Shown piece by piece: positions 8,582 through 16,752 of a stretch of DNA of 64,000 bases. Numbering within the stretch: position 1 is the stretch's first letter; the number at the start of each line of letters is the position of its first letter. The translations under genes were made by a program, and so were the position numbers. The notes under the pieces were generated by a model. It saw only the letters and a list, made by a program, of their open reading frames with translations. It searched no databases and had not been told where the DNA came from. Source of the stretch: Bradyrhizobium sp. CCGB01 (GTDB lineage: Bacteria > Pseudomonadota > Alphaproteobacteria > Rhizobiales > Xanthobacteraceae); the NCBI RefSeq assembly GCF_024199795.1, contig NZ_JANADK010000001.1, positions 7,254,001 to 7,318,000 of the forward strand, given 5' to 3'.

Positions 8582-9702
8582 ATCTCAGCATCGTCGTCGT
8601 CGGTCTCTCGGTCACGTCGTCATGGGGCAATGGTCACGCCACGACCTATCGCGCCCTGATCGAGGCCCTCGCACGGCGGGGCCACCAGATCACCTTCCTG
8701 GAGCGCGACGTTCCGTGGTATCGTACGCACCGCGATCTCGACAAGCCATCGTCCTGGCGCGTGGAGCTTTATCAATCGCTGAGGGATATCCCCCAGCGTT
8801 TCGGCCAGCTTATCCGCGATGCCAATCTGGTGATCGTAGGCTCCTACGTACCCGACGGCATTGCAATTTCAGATTGGATTACCTCTTACGCACGAGGCAT
8901 CAAGGCGTTTTACGATATCGACACGCCAGTCACGCTCGCGAAGCTCGACGGCGGCCTCGATTATCTCTCCGCGGCGATGATTCCTCGCTTCGACCTTTAT
9001 CTGTCCTTTAGCGGCGGCCCTGTTCCCGCAATGCTTGAGGAACGTTACGGCAGCCCCCTGGCACGCGTGCTCTATTGCAGCGCCGACAACGAGACCTACA
9101 AGCCGCAACAGGCGCAGGCGAGATGGCTGCTCGGCTATCTCGGGACCTACAGCGAGGATCGACAACCGACCCTCGAACAGCTGCTGATCGCCCCAGCAAG
9201 GGAACTCGTCCCGGAACAATTCATCGTCGCCGGAGCGCAATACCCCGGGCAGATCCGCTGGCCTGACAACGTCCAGCGGATCGAACACCTAACGCCTCAA
9301 CAGCACGCGAAATTCTATGCCGAACAACGGTTCACCCTCAATGCAACTCGCGCCGATATGCGCTCGCTGGGATTCTCGCCGAGCGTTCGCCTGTTCGAAG
9401 CAGCTGCCTGCGGCACCCCCGTGATTTCCGATCGATGGCCGGGCATCGAGACGATCTTCGAACCGTCGCGGGAGATCCTGCTGGCATCTACCCCCCGGGA
9501 CGTCATCCAAATTCTGCGGGACATGCCAGAAGAACGACGACGCGCAATCGCCGAGAGAGCACGGCAGCGCGTCCTCGCAAATCACACCTCGGATCATCGG
9601 GCACGCCAGTTGGAGATATACTATGCCGAGGCTACTGCGCGGCCGCGCCGCAACCCGATGGGCGTCCCCGCTGCGCGCTCCGCGCAGGTCGCCGAACTCT
9701 GA
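8578..9702 (+). CDS. CgeB-like glycosyltransferase, copy 3
   Basis: The protein has 374 residues. It carries LSVTSSWGNGHATTYRAL near the N-terminus, FYDIDTPVTLAKLDGG in the middle, a donor block GFSPSVRLFEAAACGTPVIS, and HTSDHRARQLE near the C-terminus. It is the third tandem member of this family, so the operon can probably add three different or successive sugars by related enzymes. It starts in an ATGA overlap with copy 2 and is separated from the UDP-xylose synthase gene by only 12 bases, so all genes from 1804 on can lie in one transcript. Confidence 0.8.
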   Translation: MNLSIVVVGLSVTSSWGNGHATTYRALIEALARRGHQITFLERDVPWYRTHRDLDKPSSWRVELYQSLRDIPQRFGQLIRDANLVIVGSYVPDGIAISDWITSYARGIKAFYDIDTPVTLAKLDGGLDYLSAAMIPRFDLYLSFSGGPVPAMLEERYGSPLARVLYCSADNETYKPQQAQARWLLGYLGTYSEDRQPTLEQLLIAPARELVPEQFIVAGAQYPGQIRWPDNVQRIEHLTPQQHAKFYAEQRFTLNATRADMRSLGFSPSVRLFEAAACGTPVISDRWPGIETIFEPSREILLASTPRDVIQILRDMPEERRRAIAERARQRVLANHTSDHRARQLEIYYAEATARPRRNPMGVPAARSAQVAEL

Positions 9703-9714
9703 AAGAAACGCATC

Positions 9715-10779
9715 ATGACATTACAAACCCGCATCCACGCCTCCCGCCACTCTCCGACTGTCCTGATCGCCGGCGGCGCAGGCTTCATAGGCTCGCATCT
9801 CTGCGACGCGCTTTTGCAACGTGGAAACAACGTCATCTGCCTCGACAATCTATTTACAGGGACGATCGACAATGTCAGGCCGCTCCTGAACCACCCAAAC
9901 TTCCGCTTCGTCGAGCATGACGTGCGCGACACTATCAAAGTCGACGACAACATCGATCGGATCTACAGCCTAGCCTGTCCTGCTTCCCCCAGGCATTACC
10001 AAAGAGATCCGGTCGGAACGATGAAGACATGCGTGCTCGGCACCATCAACATCCTCGAGCTTGCACGCCAAAAGGGCGCCCGCGTCCTTCAAGCGTCCAC
10101 AAGCGAGGTCTACGGCGACCCCGAGGTCCATCCGCAGCCGGAATCCTATCTCGGCCACGTCGATCCGATCGGCCCACGGGCCTGCTATGACGAGGGCAAA
10201 CGCGCTGCTGAAACCCTGATGTTCGACTACCATCGCATGCACCAAACGGAGATCAAGATCGCCCGCATCTTCAACACTTACGGCCCGCGCATGCTGGAGA
10301 ACGACGGCCGCGTCGTCTCCAACTTCATCGTACAGGCTCTTCGCGGCGAACCGATCACGATCTATGGCGCCGGCACGCAGACGCGGAGTTTCTGTTTTGT
10401 CGACGATCTCGTGCGGGGTCTCCAACTCCTGATGGAAAGCCCGTGCTCGGTGACCGGCCCCTGCAATCTCGGTAATCCGCACGAAGTCACCATAGAGGCC
10501 ATCGCCCGTGAAGTCCTGAGGCATACGGCCTCGATCTCGCCGTTGCGTTTCCAGGCGCTCCCGAAGGATGATCCGAGGCGACGCAAGCCGGTCATCGACA
10601 CCGCCACAAAAGCACTCGGATGGCGGCCGCGTGTGGCGCTGGAGGATGGTCTTCGGGCGACGGTTGCTTATTTCGCGTTACGGATCGCCGGCGATAGACC
10701 CCCACTGGTGCCCGCAATCGCGCCACGCCGGGCTGGACGACGCGCCAGCCAGTTGCGAATTGCCGATCCCAGGCAATGA
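9715..10779 (+). CDS. UDP-glucuronic acid decarboxylase (UDP-xylose synthase)
   Basis: The protein has 354 residues. It has the Rossmann motif GGAGFIG (20-26), the block LACPASPRHYQ typical of UXS enzymes, STSEVYGDP, the catalytic Y158 and K162 in YDEGK, and IARIFNTYGPRM. UXS converts UDP-glucuronate to UDP-xylose using bound NAD+, in the cytoplasm. The enzyme would supply the pentose donor for the glycosyltransferases upstream, and it gives the glycosidase at 622-1563 a possible xyloside connection. The first 14 residues before TVLIAGG are extra, and a slightly later start is possible but no ATG is available there. About 20 residues after the fold at the C-terminus are basic and probably disordered. 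Confidence 0.93.
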   Translation: MTLQTRIHASRHSPTVLIAGGAGFIGSHLCDALLQRGNNVICLDNLFTGTIDNVRPLLNHPNFRFVEHDVRDTIKVDDNIDRIYSLACPASPRHYQRDPVGTMKTCVLGTINILELARQKGARVLQASTSEVYGDPEVHPQPESYLGHVDPIGPRACYDEGKRAAETLMFDYHRMHQTEIKIARIFNTYGPRMLENDGRVVSNFIVQALRGEPITIYGAGTQTRSFCFVDDLVRGLQLLMESPCSVTGPCNLGNPHEVTIEAIAREVLRHTASISPLRFQALPKDDPRRRKPVIDTATKALGWRPRVALEDGLRATVAYFALRIAGDRPPLVPAIAPRRAGRRASQLRIADPRQ

Positions 10780-10870
10780 GGTCCTAGAGGTCCTTTCCTA
10801 AGGGAGTCACGCGACCAAATCCCGGCTTCGTCGTGTTGTCGTGATTGCGTCTAGCGATCAGAGGGCTGCC

Positions 10871-12157
10871 ATGGATGCGACGAATTCCCCCGATTCCAGC
10901 GACAAACCAAGGGATTTCTCCCGAGCCCTCGGTCTCGGACTCATAACCGGCGCGGCGGACGATGACTGCTCGGCGATCGGGACCTACGCGAGCTCAGGCG
11001 CGCAATTTGGCTATGGATTTCTCTGGATGGCGCCCGTGACGTTCCCGATGATGTTCGCCGTCGTCTATCTGTCGGCCAAGCTCGGGCGCGTCGCCGGTAA
11101 GGGATTGTTTGCCGTTCTCCGCGAACACTTCACGCCATGGCTGATGTGGCCGGCGCTGATCGGCGTTTTGATCGGGAACGTCATCGAGGCCGGGGCGAAC
11201 ATCGGCGCGATGGCTGCAACGATCAACCTGTTCGTGGCCATCCCGCATGGCATCGTGGTCCCGGCGATTGCGGGCATCATCCTCGTGCTACAGGTCTGTG
11301 GCTCGTATGCGCTCATCCGCAACGTCTTCCGCTGGCTGGCTCTGTCGCTGTTCGCCTATGTCGGATCGGCGGCCCTTGCATCGCCGGATCCATGGGCCGT
11401 GCTGCGAGGCACGTTCGTTCCGGAGATCCAGTTTTCCAAGGAATTCCTGTCGATGTTGGTCGCGGTGATCGGCACGACGCTATCGGCTTATCTCTATACC
11501 TGGCAGTCCAATGTCGAAGTCGAGGAGCTTATTGCCGCTGGTCGGATGAGCGCGCAGGCGCGACGCGCCGGCATGGGCACGGAGCTTGCACAATCGCGCC
11601 GCGACATTTTGGTCGGCATGGCGTTCTCGAATGTCATCATGTACTTCATTATTCTTTCGACCGGGGCGACGCTGCACAAGGCAGGGCAGAGCGACATCAG
11701 CACCGCGGCACAAGCCGCTGAGGCATTGAAACCCTTGGCCGGCAATGCCGCCTCCGCGCTCTTCAGCATCGGAATTATCGCGGTCGGGTTCCTCGCGGTC
11801 CCCGTCATGACCACGGGCGCGGCCTATGATCTCTGCCAGACCCTCGGTTGGAAGAGCTCGCTCAACGTACGCCCCAAGGAAGCCCACCAATTCTACCTCG
11901 CCATCGCCGGCTTCACGGCTGCGGCCGTCCTGCTCAATTTCCTTGGCTTCAATCCCATGAAGGCGCTGATTTATTCGGGCATCGTGCAGGGCTTCTCGAC
12001 GCCGCCATTGTTGCTTCTAATCCTCCTGATGACGAGCGATCACCGACTGATGGGCAGCGAAGTCAACAGCGCCGGAATGAAGGCGCTTGGCTGGTTGACC
12101 GTCTCGGCGATATTCGCGGCAACGGCCGGCTTGGTCGCGAGCTGGATCATCGGTTGA
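10871..12157 (+). CDS. Nramp-related divalent metal/Mg transporter
   Basis: The protein has 428 residues and about 11 hydrophobic membrane segments. The first unwound helix region reads GAADDDCSAIG (about 27-37), in place of the DPGN seen in classical Nramp proteins. This DDD form is common in bacterial Nramp-related transporters, some of which prefer Mg2+, so substrate assignment to Mn/Fe is unsafe. A second recognisable block is AVPVMTTGAAYDLCQTLGW in segment 8-9. I chose ATG 10871 because GAGG lies 6 bases before it; the frame opens at GTG 10841. The gene stands alone after the sugar operon, and its 3' end is overlapped by a small minus-strand gene. Confidence 0.85.
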   Translation: MDATNSPDSSDKPRDFSRALGLGLITGAADDDCSAIGTYASSGAQFGYGFLWMAPVTFPMMFAVVYLSAKLGRVAGKGLFAVLREHFTPWLMWPALIGVLIGNVIEAGANIGAMAATINLFVAIPHGIVVPAIAGIILVLQVCGSYALIRNVFRWLALSLFAYVGSAALASPDPWAVLRGTFVPEIQFSKEFLSMLVAVIGTTLSAYLYTWQSNVEVEELIAAGRMSAQARRAGMGTELAQSRRDILVGMAFSNVIMYFIILSTGATLHKAGQSDISTAAQAAEALKPLAGNAASALFSIGIIAVGFLAVPVMTTGAAYDLCQTLGWKSSLNVRPKEAHQFYLAIAGFTAAAVLLNFLGFNPMKALIYSGIVQGFSTPPLLLLILLMTSDHRLMGSEVNSAGMKALGWLTVSAIFAATAGLVASWIIG

Positions 12158-12361
12158 CTGCCTTCGCGAGGCGCTCGCGCACATCAGAAGGAACAAGGCG
12201 CGTTCCGCCTTGTACCGCGCGCCCGCGCGCGTGCATTCCGAGCCGGATATTACGGGCTCGCCACTAGCCGCGGAGACGGACCACTTCCATCTGCCGCGCC
12301 CACGACGCTTCAGCAAGAGGTCGAAATTGGCGAATTGATCGTTGTCCTTCTGACAGGTCAT
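12017..12361 (-). CDS. Small conserved rhizobial hypothetical protein (distal gene of tiny operon)
   Basis: The 114-residue product starts MTCQKDNDQFANFDLLLKRR and continues RWKWSV and SARYKAERALFLL-like sequence. This basic, tryptophan-containing N-terminus is one I associate with small hypothetical proteins of Bradyrhizobium; no function is known to me. ATG 12361 overlaps the stop of the gene before it as ATGA. Homologues, as far as I recall, end near residue 60. The remaining 50 residues look low-complexity and run 140 bases into the 3' end of the transporter gene, so the natural stop may have been lost. Confidence 0.5.
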   Translation of the reverse strand: MTCQKDNDQFANFDLLLKRRGRGRWKWSVSAASGEPVISGSECTRAGARYKAERALFLLMCASASRRQSTDDPARDQAGRCREYRRDGQPAKRLHSGAVDFAAHQSVIARHQED

Positions 12362-12537
12362 GCCAAGGAACGCTCCGAGAAACTGCACTGAAGCTGATCG
12401 AGAACGCGATGTTCTCGCTCGATGCGGCCCAGATAGAGTTCGCGCTCCTCGTCAGTTTTTGCGCGAGCCAGCAGCAGATGGTAGTGATGGATGACCTTCT
12501 CGCTGCCGCGGATCAGAAGGGCTCGGATCCCTATCAT
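12358..12537 (-). CDS. 59-residue conserved hypothetical protein (middle gene of tiny operon)
   Basis: This short gene encodes 59 residues with the core GSEKVIHHYHLLLARAKTDE, then ERELYLGRIEREHRVLDQL. The composition, many charged residues with a helical heptad look, is that of a real protein and not a shadow. It starts at an ATGA overlap with the gene upstream (stop 12534-12536) and ends at an ATGA overlap with the gene downstream (start 12361). No motif tells a function. The double overlap is the strongest evidence that it is translated. Confidence 0.6.
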   Translation of the reverse strand: MIGIRALLIRGSEKVIHHYHLLLARAKTDEERELYLGRIEREHRVLDQLQCSFSERSLA

Positions 12538-12758
12538 GAGGCGGCCCCCATGTTCGACGGCCTGGTCGATCCTCTCGGCATGGACAATGTAACGGGAAAT
12601 GTCCTGGACGTCAGCGCCTCGAGGGCGGCTTGCTCCTCGGCAAGGCGCCGTTCGACGAACTGACGCTCGAGATCAGACAGCATCGTTCGCTCAAGCCGTC
12701 GATAGCGGTGAATGTTGTTGCGATGCGCGCGGATGCGGGCAAGCTCTTCGTCAAGCAT
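12534..12758 (-). CDS. 74-residue conserved hypothetical protein (first gene of tiny operon)
   Basis: The product begins MLDEELARIRAHRNNIHRYR and continues with LSDLERQFVERRLAEEQAALEAL, a strongly helical, charged sequence that I recognise as a recurrent small protein in rhizobia, without known function. I chose ATG 12758 because GGAG stands 9 bases upstream in transcript orientation; a GTG at 12767 is the alternative. It leads three genes joined by 4-base overlaps (12758 to 12017). Confidence 0.65.
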   Translation of the reverse strand: MLDEELARIRAHRNNIHRYRRLERTMLSDLERQFVERRLAEEQAALEALTSRTFPVTLSMPRGSTRPSNMGAAS

Positions 12759-13078
12759 CGTCGTCACTCCTGACGGTCTTCCATGTCCTTTTAGTTTCGT
12801 GAAATCTCAGCCAACAACCGAAGCCAGTTTGCGGCGGAGAATCTCGGAGGCGTCGCCGCGTCGCCCGAACCGCCGCTCGACCCGCACGCCCCGGTCATGC
12901 GCATCGTCGGAGCGGGAGCCGCTTTTCCAACACGCCTCAACATTTGTCTCGGATAGTCCAGAAAACTGAGATCCAGATCAGCGAGGAAGGCACAGAGGCG
13001 GCCGCCGCGACGGCAGCCATGACAACCCGCTCAATTTAAGCCATTGTGGTGCATCATGCGTGAGAAAAACGCTCGATC
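12759..13078. other. Intergenic stretch, nothing recognised
   Basis: About 320 bases between the tiny operon and the SH3-like gene. It must contain the promoter of the minus-strand tiny operon. No convincing gene, repeat or RNA is visible. An ATG at 13055 opens a different frame from the SH3-like protein and may be the remains of its true N-terminus. Confidence 0.4.
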
Positions 13079-13366
13079 GTGGGCAACAACTTTGCCCTCA
13101 CCAACAAGGCCGAAGTGCTCGCAGCAAAAACAGCTTCCCCGAAGCTCGACGCCGCCTCCATCCCGATGAAGCCGACGCATGTCGTGGTCAGCGCCAGCGC
13201 AGCGCACGTCTTTGAGAGCGCAAATTCCGCTGGAGTCATCGTCCAGAAGCTTCCTGCCGGAACACTGGTTTCGATGGTCAAAAACAGTGACGGGTGGGCG
13301 CTCGTAGCGAGAGATGGCAAAGAGATCGGCTACGTCGCGTTCTCATTACTCGCACCTATTCAGTAG
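13079..13366 (+). CDS. SH3-like domain protein, N-terminus probably lost
   Basis: The 95-residue product has a bacterial SH3-like domain in residues about 33-93: VVVSASAAHVFESANSAG, QKLPAGTLVSMV, GWALVARDGKEIGYV. Such domains are usually exported and bind cell-wall or protein partners. Homologues normally begin with a signal peptide; here the frame starts at GTG without one, and a nearby ATG (13055) is out of frame, so a frameshift has probably removed the export signal. It may be a pseudogene. Confidence 0.5.
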   Translation: MGNNFALTNKAEVLAAKTASPKLDAASIPMKPTHVVVSASAAHVFESANSAGVIVQKLPAGTLVSMVKNSDGWALVARDGKEIGYVAFSLLAPIQ

Positions 13367-13397
13367 TGGGCGGATCCACACCGAGTATGTTTTGGCC

Positions 13398-13565
13398 ATG
13401 AAGGGAGGCTCACAATGGCAAGCAGGAGAGCCCACGGAGATTGTCACAAAGCTTCGGCAGGGTAACATCTGCGCGGACCGGGGCATGCCGATGGTGGTTG
13501 CTGTTCGCCAGAGTTCGGTCGTTACCCATAGCCGTTGGCGCCTCACGCTTCAGCCGCCGCGCTGA
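13398..13565 (+). pseudogene. Remnant of IS3-type transposase OrfA
   Basis: A 55-residue open stretch reads EIVTKLRQ, then GMPMVVAVRQSSVVTHSRWR. This matches by eye the helix-turn-helix start of IS3-family OrfA proteins (EEIVAKLRQ..., DAVRAIGVTEVTYYRWR). The identity is partial, no OrfB follows and no inverted repeats were found, so it is at best a decayed relic. Confidence 0.35.
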
Positions 13566-14087
13566 TAAGTTTCCGCTCTGACTCGGCCTCAGTCGCGCGC
13601 TACTCAGGCAGGACGCATGTTGATAAGGCGGCCCCATTCCGGCGCCGCAGCCCACATCCGGCCATGTTGAAAGGCGCGCCAACACAGTGGAATCCGCTTG
13701 TACGGTTATGGTACTCTTCAGAGACTAAGCGCCACGCAAGAGTGCCACACAAAAACAGATCGTCGGGCCGAAATTACCAATAAAATCAATAGCAAGCAGG
13801 ATTGCAGCCTTAGTTCAATCCTGTCTGGCAGCACCATCTTTCCCCTTGGAAAGACGGCGCGTTGGGCGTCGTTGAGTATAAATGCAGAAACATGCATGAG
13901 AATGCGCCGATAGCGGCACGTTTTTGACACGCAGATTCGGTTTTCGTTCTCTCTCCTCGCGGCGGTAGGCGCGGACAACAGCCGAGCTCGGCATCGCATC
14001 GAGGACGCAAAGGCTTGCGAGCAGGAACCCCCTCTTGATCTCTCGCGAAAGTTGCGAAACGCTCCCGTCGTGGAGGGGGGCTCGGAG
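13566..14087. other. Non-coding or decayed stretch
   Basis: About 520 bases without a convincing gene on either strand. The GGAGGGGGG at about 14071-14079 is the ribosome binding site of the gene at 14088. The rest may be remains of the element that left the IS3 relic. Confidence 0.35.
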
Positions 14088-14609
14088 ATGCGCGGATACG
14101 CGTTTTTAGCGATTGCGATTGGGCTGCTGGCATACGTCGTCAGCCGTCCCGCCGCTCCGCCGTCCGCGCCTGCTACGTTCGCCCAACTGCCCGCCACCGC
14201 TCAGGTGCCACCAAGACCAGAACCGCGCCCAGAACCTTCCAGGACGCCGTTGGTGAAGGCGCCAGCTCCGCTCGACGTTAGACCGCAGATCCAGCAGCCG
14301 GCGCCACGCCAAGCCGCGCCAGTGCCGCCAACGCCATCTGCAACACCAAACGAGTCCAAAGTTAGAGAGACGGCGGCCGTACTTACAGCGGCCGCGATCG
14401 CAGCGGTGATCGTGGCGGAGAGTCGGCGCGCCTATCATGCCCGCGGGAAATCATGCGCTTGCCCCGATGACAGGATGCGCAACGGTCGCGCCTGCGGTAG
14501 TCGAAGCGCGTACAGCCGGCCGGGTGGCGCAGCTCCGCTCTGCTACCCGACCGATGTGAGCGAAGCGACGATCAAAGCCTATCGGGCTCGTCAACTGGCG
14601 GAGCGCTAG
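14088..14609 (+). CDS. Membrane-anchored Pro/Ala-rich protein with conserved Cys/Tyr C-terminus
   Basis: The 173-residue product has one N-terminal hydrophobic helix (about residues 3-16, YAFLAIAIGLLAYVV), a Pro/Ala-rich linker to about residue 100, a second short hydrophobic stretch (TAAAIAAVIVAE), and a C-terminal Cys-containing motif (SCACPDDRMRNGRACGSRSA, then YSRPGG and LCYPTDV). I recall this last block from short secreted rhizobial proteins, but the function is unknown. It is probably anchored in the inner membrane with its C-terminus outside. The strong Shine-Dalgarno sequence supports ATG 14088. Confidence 0.65.
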   Translation: MRGYAFLAIAIGLLAYVVSRPAAPPSAPATFAQLPATAQVPPRPEPRPEPSRTPLVKAPAPLDVRPQIQQPAPRQAAPVPPTPSATPNESKVRETAAVLTAAAIAAVIVAESRRAYHARGKSCACPDDRMRNGRACGSRSAYSRPGGAAPLCYPTDVSEATIKAYRARQLAER

Positions 14610-14793
14610 CTGCTATCCGATCTCGGTATTCATTTTCCGCTTAATAAGGTTGGGGCGAAGCGCCCCGCCGCGCATGGAAGGTCACTTTTGACCCTCAGTG
14701 ACAGGCCGAGCCAATCCCCATCGATTGTTGCACTGCGTTTCTCTTGCCCTCGCGCAATGGTTGCGGTTGGATGGGTCTGGGAGTGGGGGACTT

Positions 14794-15183
14794 ATGCATA
14801 GGTTAGCGATAGTTTTAATGGGCGCCGCATTGGCTGGTTGCGCGTTCCAACGAGCGGAAGTCGCGCAGGATGCGCGCACGCAAATGGTGGGCATGTCAAA
14901 GGAACGAGTGCTTGCATGCATGGGTGCACCATTAAACAAGGCGGCTGAAGGCAGCACCGAAGTCTGGGGCTATGATTCCGGGAACGGCATGCAGGTCGCT
15001 AACATCAGCGGCGATCGTTACAGTGCCACCGCGGTCAGCTCGAGGCGCTTTTGCAAGATCAATATCGTCTTCGCAGGCGGCGTAGTTTCATCCGTGAATT
15101 ACTCCGGCCCAACCGGGGGTGTTCTAACGGCAGGTGAGCAGTGCGCTTATGCGGTGGATGCCTGTGTGGTTAAACGGCAATAG
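14794..15183 (+). CDS. Small lipoprotein
   Basis: The 129-residue product starts MHRLAIVLMGAALAGC, a signal peptide with lipobox LAGC, so C16 should be lipidated. The mature part contains TQMVGMSKERVLACMGAP, a motif found in SmpA/OmlA-like or DUF3192-like outer-membrane lipoproteins (M..G.....V....G.P). GGGGGA lies about 4 bases before ATG 14794 and fixes the start. Four further cysteines are present. It is a single gene; its role is unknown. Confidence 0.75.
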   Translation: MHRLAIVLMGAALAGCAFQRAEVAQDARTQMVGMSKERVLACMGAPLNKAAEGSTEVWGYDSGNGMQVANISGDRYSATAVSSRRFCKINIVFAGGVVSSVNYSGPTGGVLTAGEQCAYAVDACVVKRQ

Positions 15184-15615
15184 CCCGTTCTGTGGGCCGG
15201 TTTCGGCGCTCCAATTGAGAAGCATGAAAATTACCGCCATTCAGGACCAAGCGATACAGCCACGAATGGCACTCATCGTTCGCGGTAAGCCCGTTCAGCG
15301 AAGTTGATGGTTATCTCCTGTATGTCTTTGCGAAGGACGAGGAGCGCGCAGCTGAAATTGAGGACAATTATGCGCTCACATCTCAATCATCGCCTCGTAG
15401 ATATTGAAGGGCGAGTCAAGAACCGATAGCCATACTCCTCAACTGCCCGGACCTACCGCCGGCCGCCTTAGCGATGGTCCAATGGCGTCGCTGGCACGGC
15501 CCGCCACCATTTCAACTATTGTCCGCGTATCGGTTACGGCTTAAACCTCCGCAACCTTCGAGCGAAGACGTAGCATGTCACTTCGCCCATCCGAAACCTG
15601 GAAATCTTGAAGATA
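15184..15615. other. Intergenic stretch, nothing recognised
   Basis: About 430 bases between two small lipoprotein genes. I see no open frame with family features, no tRNA and no clear hairpin. Confidence 0.4.
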
Positions 15616-15801
15616 ATGGCGCATCAGTTTCGAGCACCCGCCTCGGCGATGGCCTGGCTCTCGGCTACCTCGCTGTTTTTGAGTGGATGTGTGACTTCCA
15701 GCGAAGCTCCCTCGCCCGTCAAAGCGAAGTCGCCGCTCAGTCAAGCGATAGTCTCCAGCCCGCGCGAGCAACAAATAACTCGACTGGAACCACCGGATTA
15801 G
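15616..15801 (+). CDS. Possible very small lipoprotein
   Basis: A 61-residue frame starting at ATG 15616 has a plausible signal peptide, WLSATSLFLSGC, with lipobox LSGC followed by VTSSEAPSPVKAK. The rest is Ser/Pro/Lys rich. A longer overlapping frame (15474-16130) covers it but lacks family features. The length is short and no clear ribosome site is seen, so this is a tentative call. Confidence 0.35.
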   Translation: MAHQFRAPASAMAWLSATSLFLSGCVTSSEAPSPVKAKSPLSQAIVSSPREQQITRLEPPD

Positions 15802-16043
15802 AGCCTGTAAGTCCCGAGATCTTGCAACGTCGAAGGCAGGCCATTGCCACCTTAGCCGCAACACCCCTGCTCGGAGACACTACTTCGTGGACGTTTTTGC
15901 AGGCGTGGCTGTCGCGGGCCTTGCAATTGTCTTGGCTTCATCGATCGAGAGACGTCCGTTATCGGCTCTCCCGAAAACAAGGATCTCGCTGCCAACAGCG
16001 AGCGCATGACTGCCCAGTTTCGCCCATTTTTGCTAGCACCGCG

Positions 16044-16619
16044 CTAAGGGCAGAACGCGACAATCGGAGGGCGGCGCAAGTCGGTCCATTTTGGGCCATA
16101 AGCCGACCTGTGGGGCGGAAGGCGCAATAAGTCGGCCGCAAGCATGTCCTCCACCGCTGAGGCCTTCGTCTGCATGCGCCGGAACGCCGATCCGATGTCG
16201 TTGGCTACGACGGTGCCCACTGCCTTAAAGCGGCGCTCAATCAAAGCGGCGTTGATCGCGTAGCCGCCGCCCGCGCAGATGCCAAGTAGACCGATCGCCT
16301 CCTCGGCGACGAAGGGCAGCGTCACGAGGAAGTCGATCGCGCAGCGGATATCCTCGACGCGCACTGCCGGGTTCTCGGTGTCTCGGGGTTGGCCTTCGCT
16401 CTCGCCCTGGAACGAGGGATCGAAGACAGTCAGATAGCCCTTGGCAGCCAGCTTCTCTGCGTAAACGGCACCCGCCTGTTCCTGTACGCTGCTGCCAGGG
16501 CCAACGATCACCACGGCCGGATGGCCTTTTTGCTCGGAGAAGCGATCTGGTAAGCGGAGGTGCGCGACGATCGTTCGAACATCGTTCTTGAAAGTGACGC
16601 GCCGCCTTTCGATGCTCAT
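16044..16619 (-). pseudogene. Alpha/beta hydrolase (dienelactone-hydrolase-like), C-terminally truncated
   Basis: The 191-residue product begins MSIERRRVTFKND behind a perfect AGGAGG site, and has HPAVVIVGPGSSVQEQAG, the nucleophile elbow GICAGGG (Cys, as in dienelactone hydrolases) and VGTVVANDIGSAFRRMQT. Full-length relatives are about 300 residues and carry the acid and His further on. Here similarity stops near residue 162 (VEDMLAA) and the next 29 residues look unrelated. The catalytic His region is gone, so the gene should be dead. The break is near base 16135. Confidence 0.65.
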
Positions 16620-16752
16620 CCAGCCTCCTTGCGCCTGCAAATTGGCAAGTGCGCTCCGGCTCGATAGTGCCCTTCGGGCACGGGTGACGATAGCGTCGTT
16701 TGCTGTCGGTCTGTGTCGCAGTTTTCGCAACACTAACAGGTGTGTTCGCTTG

